Below, in pieces: positions 53,763 through 63,773 of a DNA stretch of 64,000 nt. The stretch is from Methylotenera sp. G11 (GTDB taxonomy: Bacteria > Pseudomonadota > Gammaproteobacteria > Burkholderiales > Methylophilaceae), in contig NZ_JUHH01000001.1 in the NCBI RefSeq assembly GCF_000799735.1, positions 558,001-622,000 of the forward strand, read 5' to 3'. Numbering within the stretch: position 1 is the first letter of the stretch; each line of letters opens with the position of its first letter. The position numbers were made by a program, and so were the translations under genes. The notes below the pieces were generated by a model. The model saw only the letters and a list, made by a program, of their open reading frames with translations, had not been told where the DNA came from and ran no database searches.

Positions 53763-55400
53763 TTACATTGTCAGGTAGTCTTCCACTTTCAGCCCGAATG
53801 CATCCATCGGCAAGTCAGAATGAATCATGATCTCTTTTTTGTTCTTGGGCTGGTTCATCAGGTCGATATGAATGGGAGTCTCCAGTTTTTCCCTGTATTT
53901 GTTCATCACTACCATGATCACGGGTTTCATGCGCCAGGTCTTATTCTGCTTGATCACAAACCCTACGTCACCGGTATTTAACCTGACCATGGTGCCAACC
54001 GGATAGATGCCGATCACCTGGATGAACTGATCCAGCATCTGCGGGTGGAACAGGCGGCCTTTCTGCTTGTACATAAAATCCAGCGCCTTGTTCGGCGGCA
54101 GCGCAACTTCACAGTTGCGGCCATTGATCAGGGATACATAGGTATCGACAATGCAGATCATGTTTCCGTAAAGCCCTATCTGGCCGCCTTTCCTGCCCAT
54201 GGGGTAGCCGGTGCCATCAAAATGCTCATGGTGATTGGCGATAATCTCCCTGACGATCTTACTCTGGTTGGATTTCATGGCGATATTGATGCCATTCTGC
54301 ACATGATCATCCTTGTACACCCTGAATTTAGTGATGTTTTTAATACTATTGATCTTTGATACGCCTTTAGGCTTGACTTCCCCTACATCGTGCAGCATTC
54401 CGCCCAGCCCGACTTCGATCAGGTCCTGCTTGTAGAGGCACATCTCACGCCCGAGGGCGACCATCAGCAGCGACACATCGATCGCATGCTGGTAGGAATG
54501 CTCATCCAGCTTCCTGATGTTATTCACCAGCTGCATCGCTTCCGGGTTGCGCGTAATGCTATCAACCACATCGGCCACCGCTTCTTTGGCAACATTGACG
54601 GATTCATGCAATGATGAATCATTCATATCCAGCGCCAGGGTCGTCTGTGCAACATCCATGAAATTATTCTGGGTCGCCTTGGCAACCGGCATTTCCTGCG
54701 CCAGGGATGCCGTGGTCACGTAATTGGTCATCTTGTCGGAGATCGGGCTGTTGCTGAATTCAAACTGCGCACGCAGCTCTTTGGCTAACTGCATGCGCCG
54801 CATATCTTCCTTGACCGAAGTATTCAGGTGTTTTCTGGACTGATGTATCTTATTGGGATTAAAGTTTTCTTTAATCTTGGGTATGCCGCTGATCATGTCT
54901 ACAAGCGGGGAAATAATCGACCTGAACAGCCGGGGCCTGGCAGCAGCCGGCACCGGCTCTGCCGCTTTGTTTTCCTGCTGAGGGGCCGCAGCTTCGTGCA
55001 AGGTCGAAGCCAGTGTACCTGTGGGTTTTACCGGCGCTTCAGGCGGCTTGACAGCTTCTTCCGCTTTGACCGAAGCCGGTTTTGGTTTACTGCCTTTAGC
55101 TTCATCGGCAAGGAACTGCTGCAACAGGTCGCCCTGCGCAACCGGCTTGCCCTTTTCAGGCTGTGCTGCTTTTTTCTTGAATGTGACGTTAACCGAACGG
55201 TCTTTGTCTACGATAATGAACTTGCATACTTTCCTGATCTCATTGAGCTCTTTTTCTTCTTCGATCAGGAAACCTTTAAAGATAAACCGCGACTGCTCCC
55301 ACGGAATATCGAGTGCGGTCACGTACATACCCAGACTGACATCTTCAGCCTCAACCCGGATCTCATTATCTAGCAAAGGTTTGTCTAATAAATCACGCAT
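53763..55400 (-). CDS. DUF3391-HD-GYP protein
   Basis: A 545-residue soluble protein. The N-terminal DUF3391 domain (~10-105, VEAEDVSLGMYVTALDIPW) is followed by a Pro/Ala/Lys-rich linker (~105-175) and an HD-GYP domain (~310-470). The hydrolase motifs are HHEHFDGTGYP (intact) and GGMLHDVGEV, where the usual Lys of HDIGK is Glu. HD-GYP enzymes hydrolyse c-di-GMP to GMP, but the changed residue leaves activity open. I start at the ATG at 55400; the frame extends two codons further only to a TTG. It is the third kind of c-di-GMP domain in the window. Confidence 0.88.
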   Translation of the reverse strand: MRDLLDKPLLDNEIRVEAEDVSLGMYVTALDIPWEQSRFIFKGFLIEEEKELNEIRKVCKFIIVDKDRSVNVTFKKKAAQPEKGKPVAQGDLLQQFLADEAKGSKPKPASVKAEEAVKPPEAPVKPTGTLASTLHEAAAPQQENKAAEPVPAAARPRLFRSIISPLVDMISGIPKIKENFNPNKIHQSRKHLNTSVKEDMRRMQLAKELRAQFEFSNSPISDKMTNYVTTASLAQEMPVAKATQNNFMDVAQTTLALDMNDSSLHESVNVAKEAVADVVDSITRNPEAMQLVNNIRKLDEHSYQHAIDVSLLMVALGREMCLYKQDLIEVGLGGMLHDVGEVKPKGVSKINSIKNITKFRVYKDDHVQNGINIAMKSNQSKIVREIIANHHEHFDGTGYPMGRKGGQIGLYGNMICIVDTYVSLINGRNCEVALPPNKALDFMYKQKGRLFHPQMLDQFIQVIGIYPVGTMVRLNTGDVGFVIKQNKTWRMKPVIMVVMNKYREKLETPIHIDLMNQPKNKKEIMIHSDLPMDAFGLKVEDYLTM

Positions 55401-55406
55401 TATCAA

Positions 55407-55797
55407 TCACTCTGTTATCAGGAAAAATCATCTCATCATTCAATACTGCCGTGCCGCCATAGACCAGAAGATTCAATCTTTCCTCACCCTGCACTGCCAC
55501 GTCACCTGCCCGCCAACCCTTATCCAGGCTGGATATTCATCGTTAGTGGACTGCCATCACCAACGATTAAAACCAGTCGACACTTTACGATAATTCCCAA
55601 TAAAAAAATAGGGTTTTTATGCTTTGCAACTGCATAAACAACGGCCTTTCTGTTCACGTTTCCACGCTAGCTGCAAAATTAATCAAACATCTCAACTACA
55701 TAGATTGCACACACGGATAAGTCATTTTTAATAATAAATTTGCAATTTGAAGATCGAATATGCTTAACTAGCATAAGTGCCATCAAGAAAGCTCTGT
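55407..55797. other. Intergenic region between divergent c-di-GMP genes
   Basis: About 390 bp between the HD-GYP gene (minus) and the GGDEF gene (plus). It presumably holds both promoters. The last 100 bp is AT-rich; I found no RNA, repeat or operator that I can support. Confidence 0.4.
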
Positions 55798-57537
55798 ATG
55801 GGAGCGCAACTTAATCTTAATGATTTGCATGCAAAGCTATCGTTGCCGATACGATTCGCTGTTGCAGTCATTATTTTTTTAATTGCACTCACGCTGCGCA
55901 TCTGGGCATGGCAGCCTGAATCCGGGCTGGCTTTCATCACGTTTTATCCGGCGGTATTCTTGTGTTTTTATCTTTGCGGGTCCCAGCCTGGGGCTCTCGT
56001 TACGATTCTTTCTGCTGTTTCCGCCTTCTATACTTTCTCGCCGCCCTACTGGTCATTCAACGTCACCAACGAAAACATCAGCGCAGCTGCGTTCTTCCTG
56101 GTATCTGCCTGGGTAATGGGCTACGTACTCACCAGAGGGCATTACTGGCACAACCAGCTTATCAGTAAAGAACACGACAGGCTTGAAGAAATCGGCAAAG
56201 AACTGCAGACAACCAATGAACTGCTGATGCTGGCTGAACGCTCAGTCAGCGCCGGCGCATGGCGCTGGTATATCGACACGGACAGGATGGTCTGGTCCGA
56301 ACAACTATATAAACTCTTCTGCCTGAATCCCGACGTTGACAAGCCAACCTTTGAGACCTGGCGCAAGATCGTGCATCCGGACGATCTTAAAGGTGCAGAA
56401 AACCTGATAAAAGAGGCTAGCCGCAACCTGAACGCTTTCGTGACATTTTACCGTGTCATCCTGCCTACCGGCCATATCCGCTGGATTGACAGCTATGGAG
56501 GCCCGATCTATGACAAGCAAGGCAAGCTGGTTGAATTTTCCGGTATCTGCATCAACTCAACGAGCCTGCATCTGGCGGAGCAGCAGATACAGGAAAGCGA
56601 GCAACGGTTCCGCAACATGTTCACCAACCTTACGGTCGGATACCAGGCACTTGATATCAACGGCTGCTGGCTGGATGCGAACCATAAAATGGCGCACATA
56701 CTGGGCTTTGCAACACCGGAGGAAATGATAGGCCAACGCTTTACCGACAGCTGGTCTGATGTGGCCGAAGGATTCGCCACCTTCTACCAGCACTTTAAAG
56801 ACCACAATTTTGTGGAAGGCGAATTCATGCTGAAACGCCGTGATCAGCAGCCGATTACGGTCATCATTTCAGGTCGCATCCAGCGCAACAAGGAAGGCAA
56901 GTTCATTTGTGCCCATAGTGTGATTATCGACATCACTGAACGCCAGAAGATGGAACAGAAAATTATCGATATGAATGCCGAACTGGAATTAAAAATAGCG
57001 GCACGCACCGCGGAACTCTCGAAAGCCAATGAAGACCTGCGGCACCTGTCAAGGCATGATGCCCTGACCGGAATGCATAACCGCTTATCCGCTAACGAAA
57101 GATTACGCTCGGAATTCATCAGCATGAAACGTTCCCAGAATAATTATGCAATCCTGATGCTGGATATTGACTTCTTCAAGGAGGTTAACGACATCCACGG
57201 ACATGCCATTGGCGATAGCGTTTTGCAGCAGCTGGCGCAGATATTGAAGACCACGCTGCGAGAGAGTGACTTTGCCGCCCGTTATGGCGGGGAAGAATTC
57301 CTGCTGCTGCTGCCGAACACCGAACTGTTCGAAGCGAGGTTAGTGGCCGAAAAGATTCGCCACACCATAGAAGCCACACCGCACCCCGTTGCCGGGAAAA
57401 TAACGGTGAGCATCGGTGTCGCTATCGCGACCCCTGAAGAGGTGGACGAATATATCGCGGTAAAAGAATCTGATGATTATCTGTATGCCGCTAAAAAGTC
57501 CGGACGCAACTGCATCATGGCGGCAACGCATCACTGA
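55798..57537 (+). CDS. DUF4118-PAS-PAS-GGDEF diguanylate cyclase
   Basis: A 579-residue membrane protein. Three to four N-terminal helices (~18-110) with the FITFYPAVFLCFYLCG pattern match the DUF4118 (KdpD-like) membrane domain. Two PAS/PAC units follow (~150-265, WRWYIDTDRMVWSEQLYKLF; ~270-390), then a coiled linker and a GGDEF domain (DALTGMHNRLSANERL; RYGGEEF near residue 496). The active-site motif is intact as GGEEF, so c-di-GMP synthesis is likely. I use the ATG at 55798 rather than a GTG seven codons upstream. It diverges from the HD-GYP gene, possibly an antagonistic pair. Confidence 0.9.
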   Translation: MGAQLNLNDLHAKLSLPIRFAVAVIIFLIALTLRIWAWQPESGLAFITFYPAVFLCFYLCGSQPGALVTILSAVSAFYTFSPPYWSFNVTNENISAAAFFLVSAWVMGYVLTRGHYWHNQLISKEHDRLEEIGKELQTTNELLMLAERSVSAGAWRWYIDTDRMVWSEQLYKLFCLNPDVDKPTFETWRKIVHPDDLKGAENLIKEASRNLNAFVTFYRVILPTGHIRWIDSYGGPIYDKQGKLVEFSGICINSTSLHLAEQQIQESEQRFRNMFTNLTVGYQALDINGCWLDANHKMAHILGFATPEEMIGQRFTDSWSDVAEGFATFYQHFKDHNFVEGEFMLKRRDQQPITVIISGRIQRNKEGKFICAHSVIIDITERQKMEQKIIDMNAELELKIAARTAELSKANEDLRHLSRHDALTGMHNRLSANERLRSEFISMKRSQNNYAILMLDIDFFKEVNDIHGHAIGDSVLQQLAQILKTTLRESDFAARYGGEEFLLLLPNTELFEARLVAEKIRHTIEATPHPVAGKITVSIGVAIATPEEVDEYIAVKESDDYLYAAKKSGRNCIMAATHH

Positions 57538-57624
57538 AACCGGCTCATTCACACGCCACGGCAATATCGGCATCGCTGCCCTTCCCGCTTCAGGCAGCCA
57601 TCCAGACCTGTGCGCAACTACAGC

Positions 57625-60003
57625 TTAATCGTTATCCTGGACAGCTGCTGTTTTAGGCTTGCCAAAATCATAGCGCACACCTACCCAACCTGCACGCGGC
57701 GCCCCTGGTGACTGGAACTGTTCAGCCTGCCATCCGCTCGGGTCCAGGTTCAGGCTTTTATCTGCGGTATTAAAGGCATTGGTGCCGAGAATGCCCATGG
57801 TAGAGTAATCTTTATCCGCAAGGTTGATGAGCTTCATGAATGCCGTCCAGTTCTCATGGAACTTCCAGTTGGCGTCCATGTTAAAAATGGTGTAACCGGC
57901 AACCTTGCCATTAGGGTCTTTATTATTCTCGTCGCCACGCGCATATACACCCGCGCTCGATATCACGTTCAGGCCAACATTCAGCTTGGGCGTAAAATCA
58001 TAGGCAAGACGTACTTTGAGCGAGTGTTTAGGAATATTGGGTAGATAATCCCCGCGTTTTGCGGTGTAATTACCGTCATTTGCCAGGGCTTCTGCCGACG
58101 TGTTGTTTTCATTGTGAAACACCACACTGTCCTGATAAGTGGCACGCAGGTACTGGTAGTTGGCTGTCATATGGAATTTATCGAAATCGCCGCCAAAGCC
58201 CAGCTCAAGGCCTTGCCGCTGCGTCTTGCCTACGTTGTCGAAATATCCCAGGTTAAAACTGTTGCCGCTGCTGATGAATTGAATGTCATCATTCAGTTTC
58301 GTCTGGAACACTGTTGCGTTCCAGCGCATATTGGGGCTGATCAAGCCTCGCACACCAGCTTCAAATGTCTTGGAAACCACGGGTTTAAGCACGGGATCAG
58401 CCAGGAAATCCGTCGGCAGCCGGCATGGGGTAAGCGGGTCTGCACAGCTTAACTCAATCGGGGATGGCGCACGCATGCCTTCGTTGTAGCCGCCATAAAA
58501 GCCTAACGCGGGACTGACGTTGTAATTCAGGCCTACAGCAGGGTTGAAACGGTTGAACGAATGCGTGATGTGATCGGAATCTCCAGAAACATATTTTCCG
58601 GTGTTAGGATCTGCCTCCATCTTGTCTTTGATGTTTACCCGCACGTAGTTATAGCGGCCAGACAGGGTCAAATGCAATTTTTCGGTCACAGAAAAAATAT
58701 CCGTGGCATATAACCCGTAATATTGATTCCTAGTGCGAATATCCGTTTCCCTCTCAAATGCACCGGCAGCTACCGCACCACGGTCGGCAGTGAACTCTGT
58801 AGGCTGCTCATCAGATTTATAGCTACTTCTGCCCAAGTCAGCGCTTAAACCGGCAGTGAACTGGTTTTTGTGGTTCATCACATTGCCCAGGAACGAATAT
58901 TGTGCTGTCAAACCATAACCGAGCTGGCTGGTGCTGGATTTTTCATTAAAACCCTGACTGGCAATATCGACAGACTCCGGCAGGCTCTGGTCGCACTGCG
59001 CACCGACATCCTGGTCAGCAAGGCTGGCGTTGTAGCAATCATTGGTGTTACTTGCAAAATTGTTGATGCGGCTATTGCGTACATAAATATTGCCGGCAAT
59101 CAGGTGGTCATCACTGAGAAAATGGCTGCCTTTCAGATTAACCATCTGCATGCGATTATTGATCGTATCCGGATACGTGTAAGCCTGCTCGGGCTTGTTC
59201 AGCCAGCTTTTTGGCAATGCCTGCACACCATTCAGGTTGTTATGCGCCAGTGTCACGCTGAGATCAAGATCGGTTGTTTCATTCTGCCAGCCGATTTTAC
59301 CGAACAGCTGATTGACTTCACTGGATGATGAGTCGCGCCAGCCGTCTTCTTTGGAGTGATTGCCGGTGATGAAATAATCAACATTCCCGTCTACGCCGCC
59401 GTAGCTTGCATTCAAACCACGGCGCCCCCATGACCCGCCGGACATTTCCGCTGACAGGCCGGGATTGCTGGCACCGCTTTTAGTGTTCACCGATAAGGCG
59501 CCACCGAGGGTATTAAGGCCAAAAACAGGGTTGGAACCCGGCATCAGGTTAATGCTGGAGATCGCGCTCTGGGGAATGAGACCCCAGTTTACGGTATCGC
59601 CAAACGGCTCGTTGATACGCACGCCATCCTGGAACACTGAAAGTCCCTGTGGTGCACCGGCAAGCGGAGAAGCGGTAAAACCGCGGAAATTCACATCAGC
59701 CATATAAGGGTTGCTCTGCCCTTCGGTAATGGTGACCCCGCCGAGATTGTTATTGATGTAATCAGACAATTCCAAAGTGTGCTGCTGCGCCAGGTCCTTG
59801 GCTTTTACCGACTGAACATTCGCCGGCACCTGGTCAAGCGCCACGCCCACACCTGGCAACGGCGTGGTTGATACCACTTCAACCGCACCCAGCTCTATCG
59901 CCTCAGCCCTGTTTTCCGCCAATACTTGCTGCGGTGTAGCGTAGGCGGCAATGATTGCAGCTACGATGATTTTGGGTTGCATTTTTGGCAGTATGGTTTT
60001 CAT
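57625..60003 (-). CDS. TonB-dependent outer-membrane receptor
   Basis: A 792-residue receptor. The signal peptide (to about VLAEN, residue ~30) precedes a plug domain (~55-170: QVPANVQSVKAKDLAQQHTL, then GVTITEGQSNPYMADVNFRG, GVRINEPFGDTVNWG). A 22-strand-type barrel follows, closing with the aromatic-end VGVRYDFGK. It takes up a siderophore, cobalamin, metal complex or organic ligand using TonB energy; the ligand cannot be told. No TonB or transport partners adjoin it. Its leader is AT-rich and I see no clear Fur box or cobalamin riboswitch. Confidence 0.92.
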   Translation of the reverse strand: MKTILPKMQPKIIVAAIIAAYATPQQVLAENRAEAIELGAVEVVSTTPLPGVGVALDQVPANVQSVKAKDLAQQHTLELSDYINNNLGGVTITEGQSNPYMADVNFRGFTASPLAGAPQGLSVFQDGVRINEPFGDTVNWGLIPQSAISSINLMPGSNPVFGLNTLGGALSVNTKSGASNPGLSAEMSGGSWGRRGLNASYGGVDGNVDYFITGNHSKEDGWRDSSSSEVNQLFGKIGWQNETTDLDLSVTLAHNNLNGVQALPKSWLNKPEQAYTYPDTINNRMQMVNLKGSHFLSDDHLIAGNIYVRNSRINNFASNTNDCYNASLADQDVGAQCDQSLPESVDIASQGFNEKSSTSQLGYGLTAQYSFLGNVMNHKNQFTAGLSADLGRSSYKSDEQPTEFTADRGAVAAGAFERETDIRTRNQYYGLYATDIFSVTEKLHLTLSGRYNYVRVNIKDKMEADPNTGKYVSGDSDHITHSFNRFNPAVGLNYNVSPALGFYGGYNEGMRAPSPIELSCADPLTPCRLPTDFLADPVLKPVVSKTFEAGVRGLISPNMRWNATVFQTKLNDDIQFISSGNSFNLGYFDNVGKTQRQGLELGFGGDFDKFHMTANYQYLRATYQDSVVFHNENNTSAEALANDGNYTAKRGDYLPNIPKHSLKVRLAYDFTPKLNVGLNVISSAGVYARGDENNKDPNGKVAGYTIFNMDANWKFHENWTAFMKLINLADKDYSTMGILGTNAFNTADKSLNLDPSGWQAEQFQSPGAPRAGWVGVRYDFGKPKTAAVQDND

Positions 60004-60366
60004 GATTCCACTTTTAATTTAATTTTTGGTACTTTTAATTTTTGGACGATTTTACTGTGAGCGATTATAGATTGCACATTAACGGGATTTTACAATTTGT
60101 AACAATTTAAAGCAATTCACAGCCCGCTGTGGCTATTTGAATGATTAAATACCATAGGCGATGGCATGAACCTGCAATCAGGAGATGAACGGGCGCGGCA
60201 AGGCAACAGATGCCGGCCAGTATATGCAAGACGGATTAAGGCCAATAAAAACAGGCGATACTATGTAAGCAACCAGGCTAGGCTGCCCAGGCAAAACAAT
60301 GGCGGCCGGCATGTTCAAAGCCGGTGCCGCCATCGGTGTATTGCCGGATCGCAATATGCCGGCCAA
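60004..60366. other. Intergenic region between TonB receptor and nasA
   Basis: About 360 bp: the AT-rich leader of the TonB receptor (minus) and the 3' flank of nasA (minus). A GC-rich imperfect hairpin at 60301-60332 (GGCGGCCGGC ... GCCGGTGCCGCC) lies 35 bp past the nasA stop. It may terminate nasA, although its T-tract is weak. Confidence 0.45.
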
Positions 60367-63087
60367 TCAAGCTTTGCCGTGCACGGTGATCAGTTTTTTA
60401 AGCTCCGGCACGCACGAGCCGCATTGCGTTCCGCATTTGAGCTTGTTTTGCAATGTGATCAGGTCCGCCCCTCTTGATACGGCATCGATGATTTCATTCT
60501 CTGACACATCCAGGCAGCTGCAGACTACCTTGCCCCGTCCGGAATGGCCAGACGGCGGCGCACTCAAAGGTGCCAGCGCCCATCTTCTGACTTCTGCAGT
60601 GAACTCACCGGAGGTCATGGCCTCTTTCAGCCAGTCTGAAGCAATGGTTTCACCGACCAGGCGGATACCAGTCACTTTCTTGACCGAACCTTCATCTCCC
60701 GTCGATTCAACCAGGATACGTTTACTGATGCCGCGTTTATCATCCTGGTAATTCAGCAGCGGCATATCATCGGTCATATCCAGGATCGCATCGATCTCGG
60801 CAATCAGTGACAGGTCCGGCGATTCATCATTGGCCGCCTTGAATATGAGCATGCCGGCGTAACCATGCTGCTGGCGGCCAAACAGGCCACAGGTCGCGTA
60901 TTGAAACCTCGGCAGCAAAGCGCGTATCTTCTGCAGCGATGACAGATCCCTGATTGCGCGCATGACGGTCATGCGCCAGGGCAAGGTCAACTTCTCCACC
61001 TTGATCGCCGTGTGCTTCAGCTCTGGCTGTTTTGATATCTTGTCGAACAATGGTGGCATCATGGCGTTGACCCCCAGCCCGTTCATAAACTCGCTGCCCC
61101 AATGCATGGGAATGTAAGTCTGGGTCACCTGAATATCATTGGAAGCTTTTACCGGCAGCACCAGGCTGCCGCGCTTGTTGCCGACCCTGACAATATCGCC
61201 ATCCTTAATCAGGCGGCGCGACATATCATCCGGGTTCATATAGATAAACGGCTCTTCAACGTGATTGAATAACTGCGCCGCCGTACCGGTCCGGCTCATG
61301 CCGTGCCACTGGTCGCGCAAACGCCCGGTTAACAGATGCAGCGGATGGCGTGCGTCGATTTTATCTGCCGTTGCCTTATAACTTGTATTGACGAATCGCG
61401 CTTTGCCGTCTGCGGTTGGAAACACCCCGTCCGCATATAAACGCGCTTTACCGGCGGCATCACCGGGCTTGAACGGCCACTGCTGGGGGCCTTGTTCATT
61501 CAGCAGACGGTAGCTTAAGCCTGTAATGTCCAGGTCACGGCCACGGGTGGTCTTGCGGTGTTCGTTAAAAATCTCTTCTGTTTCGGCATAAGGAAACAGC
61601 GTGGATGCCTTGCCCAGCCGCTGCTCCAGGCGTCGTGCAAAATCCACCATGATCGCCCAATCGTGGCGTGCCTCTGCCGGTGTCGCGACAGCAGGATTTA
61701 CGCGGGTGATCCTGCGCTCGGAGTTTGTCACCGAGCCTTCTTTTTCACCCCAGGTGCTGGCCGGCAGCAATACGTCGGCATACTTGCCAGTACTGGTGTT
61801 GTTAAACGCATCCTGCACGACGACCAGTTCGGCATTACCCAGCGCTTCAAGTACATTGTTGAGGTCGGGCATGGAGTGTGCGGGGTTGGTGCAGGCAATC
61901 CAGATCGCCTTGACCTCACCTGCTTTTACCGCATCAAACATTTCCACGGCAGTCTTGCCGGCGGCCTCAGGAACGCTATCAACACCCCATAATCGGGCGA
62001 TTTCTGCACGATGCCCGGCATTTGACAGGTCACGATGGCCTGACATCAGGTTAGCCATGCCGCCTACTTCGCGCCCGCCCATGGCATTAGGCTGGCCTGT
62101 CAGTGAAAATGGCCCCGCCCCTGGCTTGCCGATTTGCCCGGTCGCAAGATGCAGGTTGATCAGCGCCGCATTCTTATCGGTACCGTAGACCGACTGATTC
62201 AAACCCATGCAGTACATTGACAGGCTGGGACCCTGGCCAAACCATTTCGCGGCAGTCACGATATCCGACTCTTTGATGCCGCAAATATCTGCGACCATTT
62301 TCGGCGTGTATTCACGAACGGTATCTTTCAACATTTCAAAGCCGGTTGTGCTGGTTTTGATAAAAGCATTATCCAGCATACCCTCCCACAGCAGCACATG
62401 CAGCATGCCGTTAAACAGGGCAACATCGGTTCCGGGCAGGATTGCCAGGTGCAGATCGGCAGACTCTGCGGTATCGGTGCGCCGTGGGTCCACTACAATG
62501 ATCTTCAGGTCCGGATTCGCTTTTTTGGCGTCCTCGATGCGTCTGAAAATGATCGGGTGGGCAAAAGCGGTATTCGACCCGGCGATCAGCAGGCAGTTTG
62601 TATGATCGATGTCTTCATAGCAGGCTGGCGGCGCATCAGACCCCAATGTAACCTTATAGCCGGCAACTGCGGATGACATGCACAGGCGTGAGTTCGAATC
62701 TACATTATTGGTGCCGATCAGGCCTTTGGCCAGTTTATTGAAAACGTAATAATCCTCGGTCAGCAGCTGGCCTGAAATATAGAAAGCCACGCTGTCCGGG
62801 CCATGCTGCTGAATGGTTTCTGCAAACTTATCCGCGACAAAATCCAGTGACTCATCCCAGCTGGCGCGCGCTCTTTTATCTTCACGCCGGGTGCGCATTT
62901 CAGGATACAGCAGCCGGTTATCAAGTTTGGCAGTCAGGTGCAGCGTAGAACCTTTGGTACACAGGCGGCCGAAATTGGCCGGATGGTCAGGATCGCCCTT
63001 CACATCGACAATCACGCCGTTTTCAGAATGAATGATCACGCCGCAGCCAACGCCACAGTAACAGCAGGTAGATTTTGTTTGCTTCAT
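60367..63087 (-). CDS. nasA: Assimilatory nitrate reductase catalytic subunit
   Basis: A 906-residue cytoplasmic molybdenum bis-MGD enzyme that reduces nitrate to nitrite. The N-terminal [4Fe-4S] motif CCYCGVGCGV ... CTKG is followed by the molybdopterin domains (NVDSNSRLCMSSAVAGYK carries the expected Mo-ligand Cys; GQPNAMGGREVGG is typical of NasA). The C-terminus adds a BFD-type [2Fe-2S] module (VCSCLDVSENEI ... CGTQCGSCVPEL), as in Klebsiella-type NasA. No signal peptide is present. A dispersed repeat lies upstream, between it and nirD. Confidence 0.95.
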   Translation of the reverse strand: MKQTKSTCCYCGVGCGVIIHSENGVIVDVKGDPDHPANFGRLCTKGSTLHLTAKLDNRLLYPEMRTRREDKRARASWDESLDFVADKFAETIQQHGPDSVAFYISGQLLTEDYYVFNKLAKGLIGTNNVDSNSRLCMSSAVAGYKVTLGSDAPPACYEDIDHTNCLLIAGSNTAFAHPIIFRRIEDAKKANPDLKIIVVDPRRTDTAESADLHLAILPGTDVALFNGMLHVLLWEGMLDNAFIKTSTTGFEMLKDTVREYTPKMVADICGIKESDIVTAAKWFGQGPSLSMYCMGLNQSVYGTDKNAALINLHLATGQIGKPGAGPFSLTGQPNAMGGREVGGMANLMSGHRDLSNAGHRAEIARLWGVDSVPEAAGKTAVEMFDAVKAGEVKAIWIACTNPAHSMPDLNNVLEALGNAELVVVQDAFNNTSTGKYADVLLPASTWGEKEGSVTNSERRITRVNPAVATPAEARHDWAIMVDFARRLEQRLGKASTLFPYAETEEIFNEHRKTTRGRDLDITGLSYRLLNEQGPQQWPFKPGDAAGKARLYADGVFPTADGKARFVNTSYKATADKIDARHPLHLLTGRLRDQWHGMSRTGTAAQLFNHVEEPFIYMNPDDMSRRLIKDGDIVRVGNKRGSLVLPVKASNDIQVTQTYIPMHWGSEFMNGLGVNAMMPPLFDKISKQPELKHTAIKVEKLTLPWRMTVMRAIRDLSSLQKIRALLPRFQYATCGLFGRQQHGYAGMLIFKAANDESPDLSLIAEIDAILDMTDDMPLLNYQDDKRGISKRILVESTGDEGSVKKVTGIRLVGETIASDWLKEAMTSGEFTAEVRRWALAPLSAPPSGHSGRGKVVCSCLDVSENEIIDAVSRGADLITLQNKLKCGTQCGSCVPELKKLITVHGKA

Positions 63088-63146
63088 TGGTTGATTACTC
63101 TTTTAGCTAAATGCTTTAAATAAACCGGGAATTGATTCAATTCACA

Positions 63147-63364
63147 GTCGTCATTCCCGCGTAACCGTAAAGGTCATCACCGCTCATCTAGGCCGCTAAA
63201 GCGGCAAGATGAAGCGCGATAGGCGGGAATCCAGTCAAGGTGGCGTTTAGAGTCGTTATTTCAGAGAAAGTAATGTAAAAATGACTCATTGATACTTCAC
63301 TCTATGTACATCAATTTATATGTTCAGGAAACCTGCCTGGATTCCGGCCTGCGCCGGAATGACG
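63147..63364. repeat. Dispersed repeat, copy B
   Basis: About 218 bp with the same ends and block order as copy A (19265-19499): GTCGTCATTCC, GGAATCCAG, CAAGGTG, TTTAGAGT, TAATGTA, GAAACCTG, CTGGATTCCGGCCT and GCCGGAATGACG. The left part has its own small hairpin (GCCGCTAAAGCGGC). It fills most of the 331-bp gap between nirD and nasA, which are on the same strand. Confidence 0.75.
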
Positions 63365-63418
63365 CAGGTGGAAGAAATGACAGACAGAGGCAAGTCTTTA
63401 GCGTAAGCCCATACCTGA

Positions 63419-63733
63419 CTACGCTTTTAGTTCCAAATATACGATTCCGTCTTCAACCTTGGTTTTGAAACATGCGGTTTCGCCCACATCCGGCTCTTCC
63501 GCTTTGCCGTCTACCAGGCTGATTTTCCAGCTATGCAATGGGCAGGCAACCTTGTCGCCGTACACAATCCCCTGAGACAGCGGGCCGCCTTTGTGCGGGC
63601 ACTGGTTGTTAATCGCATAGACCTGGTCATCCGCCAGGCGGAACACGCCGATTTCCTTGTCTTTGGCACGCACGACACGTGCGCCTAATTTCGGAATATC
63701 TTCCAGCAACAGTACTTTTACCCAATTACTCAT
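63419..63733 (-). CDS. nirD: Nitrite reductase small subunit (Rieske-type)
   Basis: A 104-residue Rieske-fold protein with the cluster-binding pairs CPHKGG (near residue 46) and CPLHSW (near residue 66), in the NirD arrangement. NirD is the small subunit of NAD(P)H-dependent assimilatory nitrite reductase. The large subunit gene nirB is not in the window; upstream (higher coordinates) lies a kinase gene instead. The next gene downstream is nasA, 331 bp away across the dispersed repeat. Confidence 0.9.
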   Translation of the reverse strand: MSNWVKVLLLEDIPKLGARVVRAKDKEIGVFRLADDQVYAINNQCPHKGGPLSQGIVYGDKVACPLHSWKISLVDGKAEEPDVGETACFKTKVEDGIVYLELKA

Positions 63734-63773
63734 CTTGTTTAATCCTTTGTGTAAAACTTGATATCGCCCTGAA

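Noticed and set aside
60004-60120. Cobalamin riboswitch or Fur box before the TonB receptor
   Set aside because: I see no B12-box-like motif and no convincing Fur dyad in the AT-rich leader.
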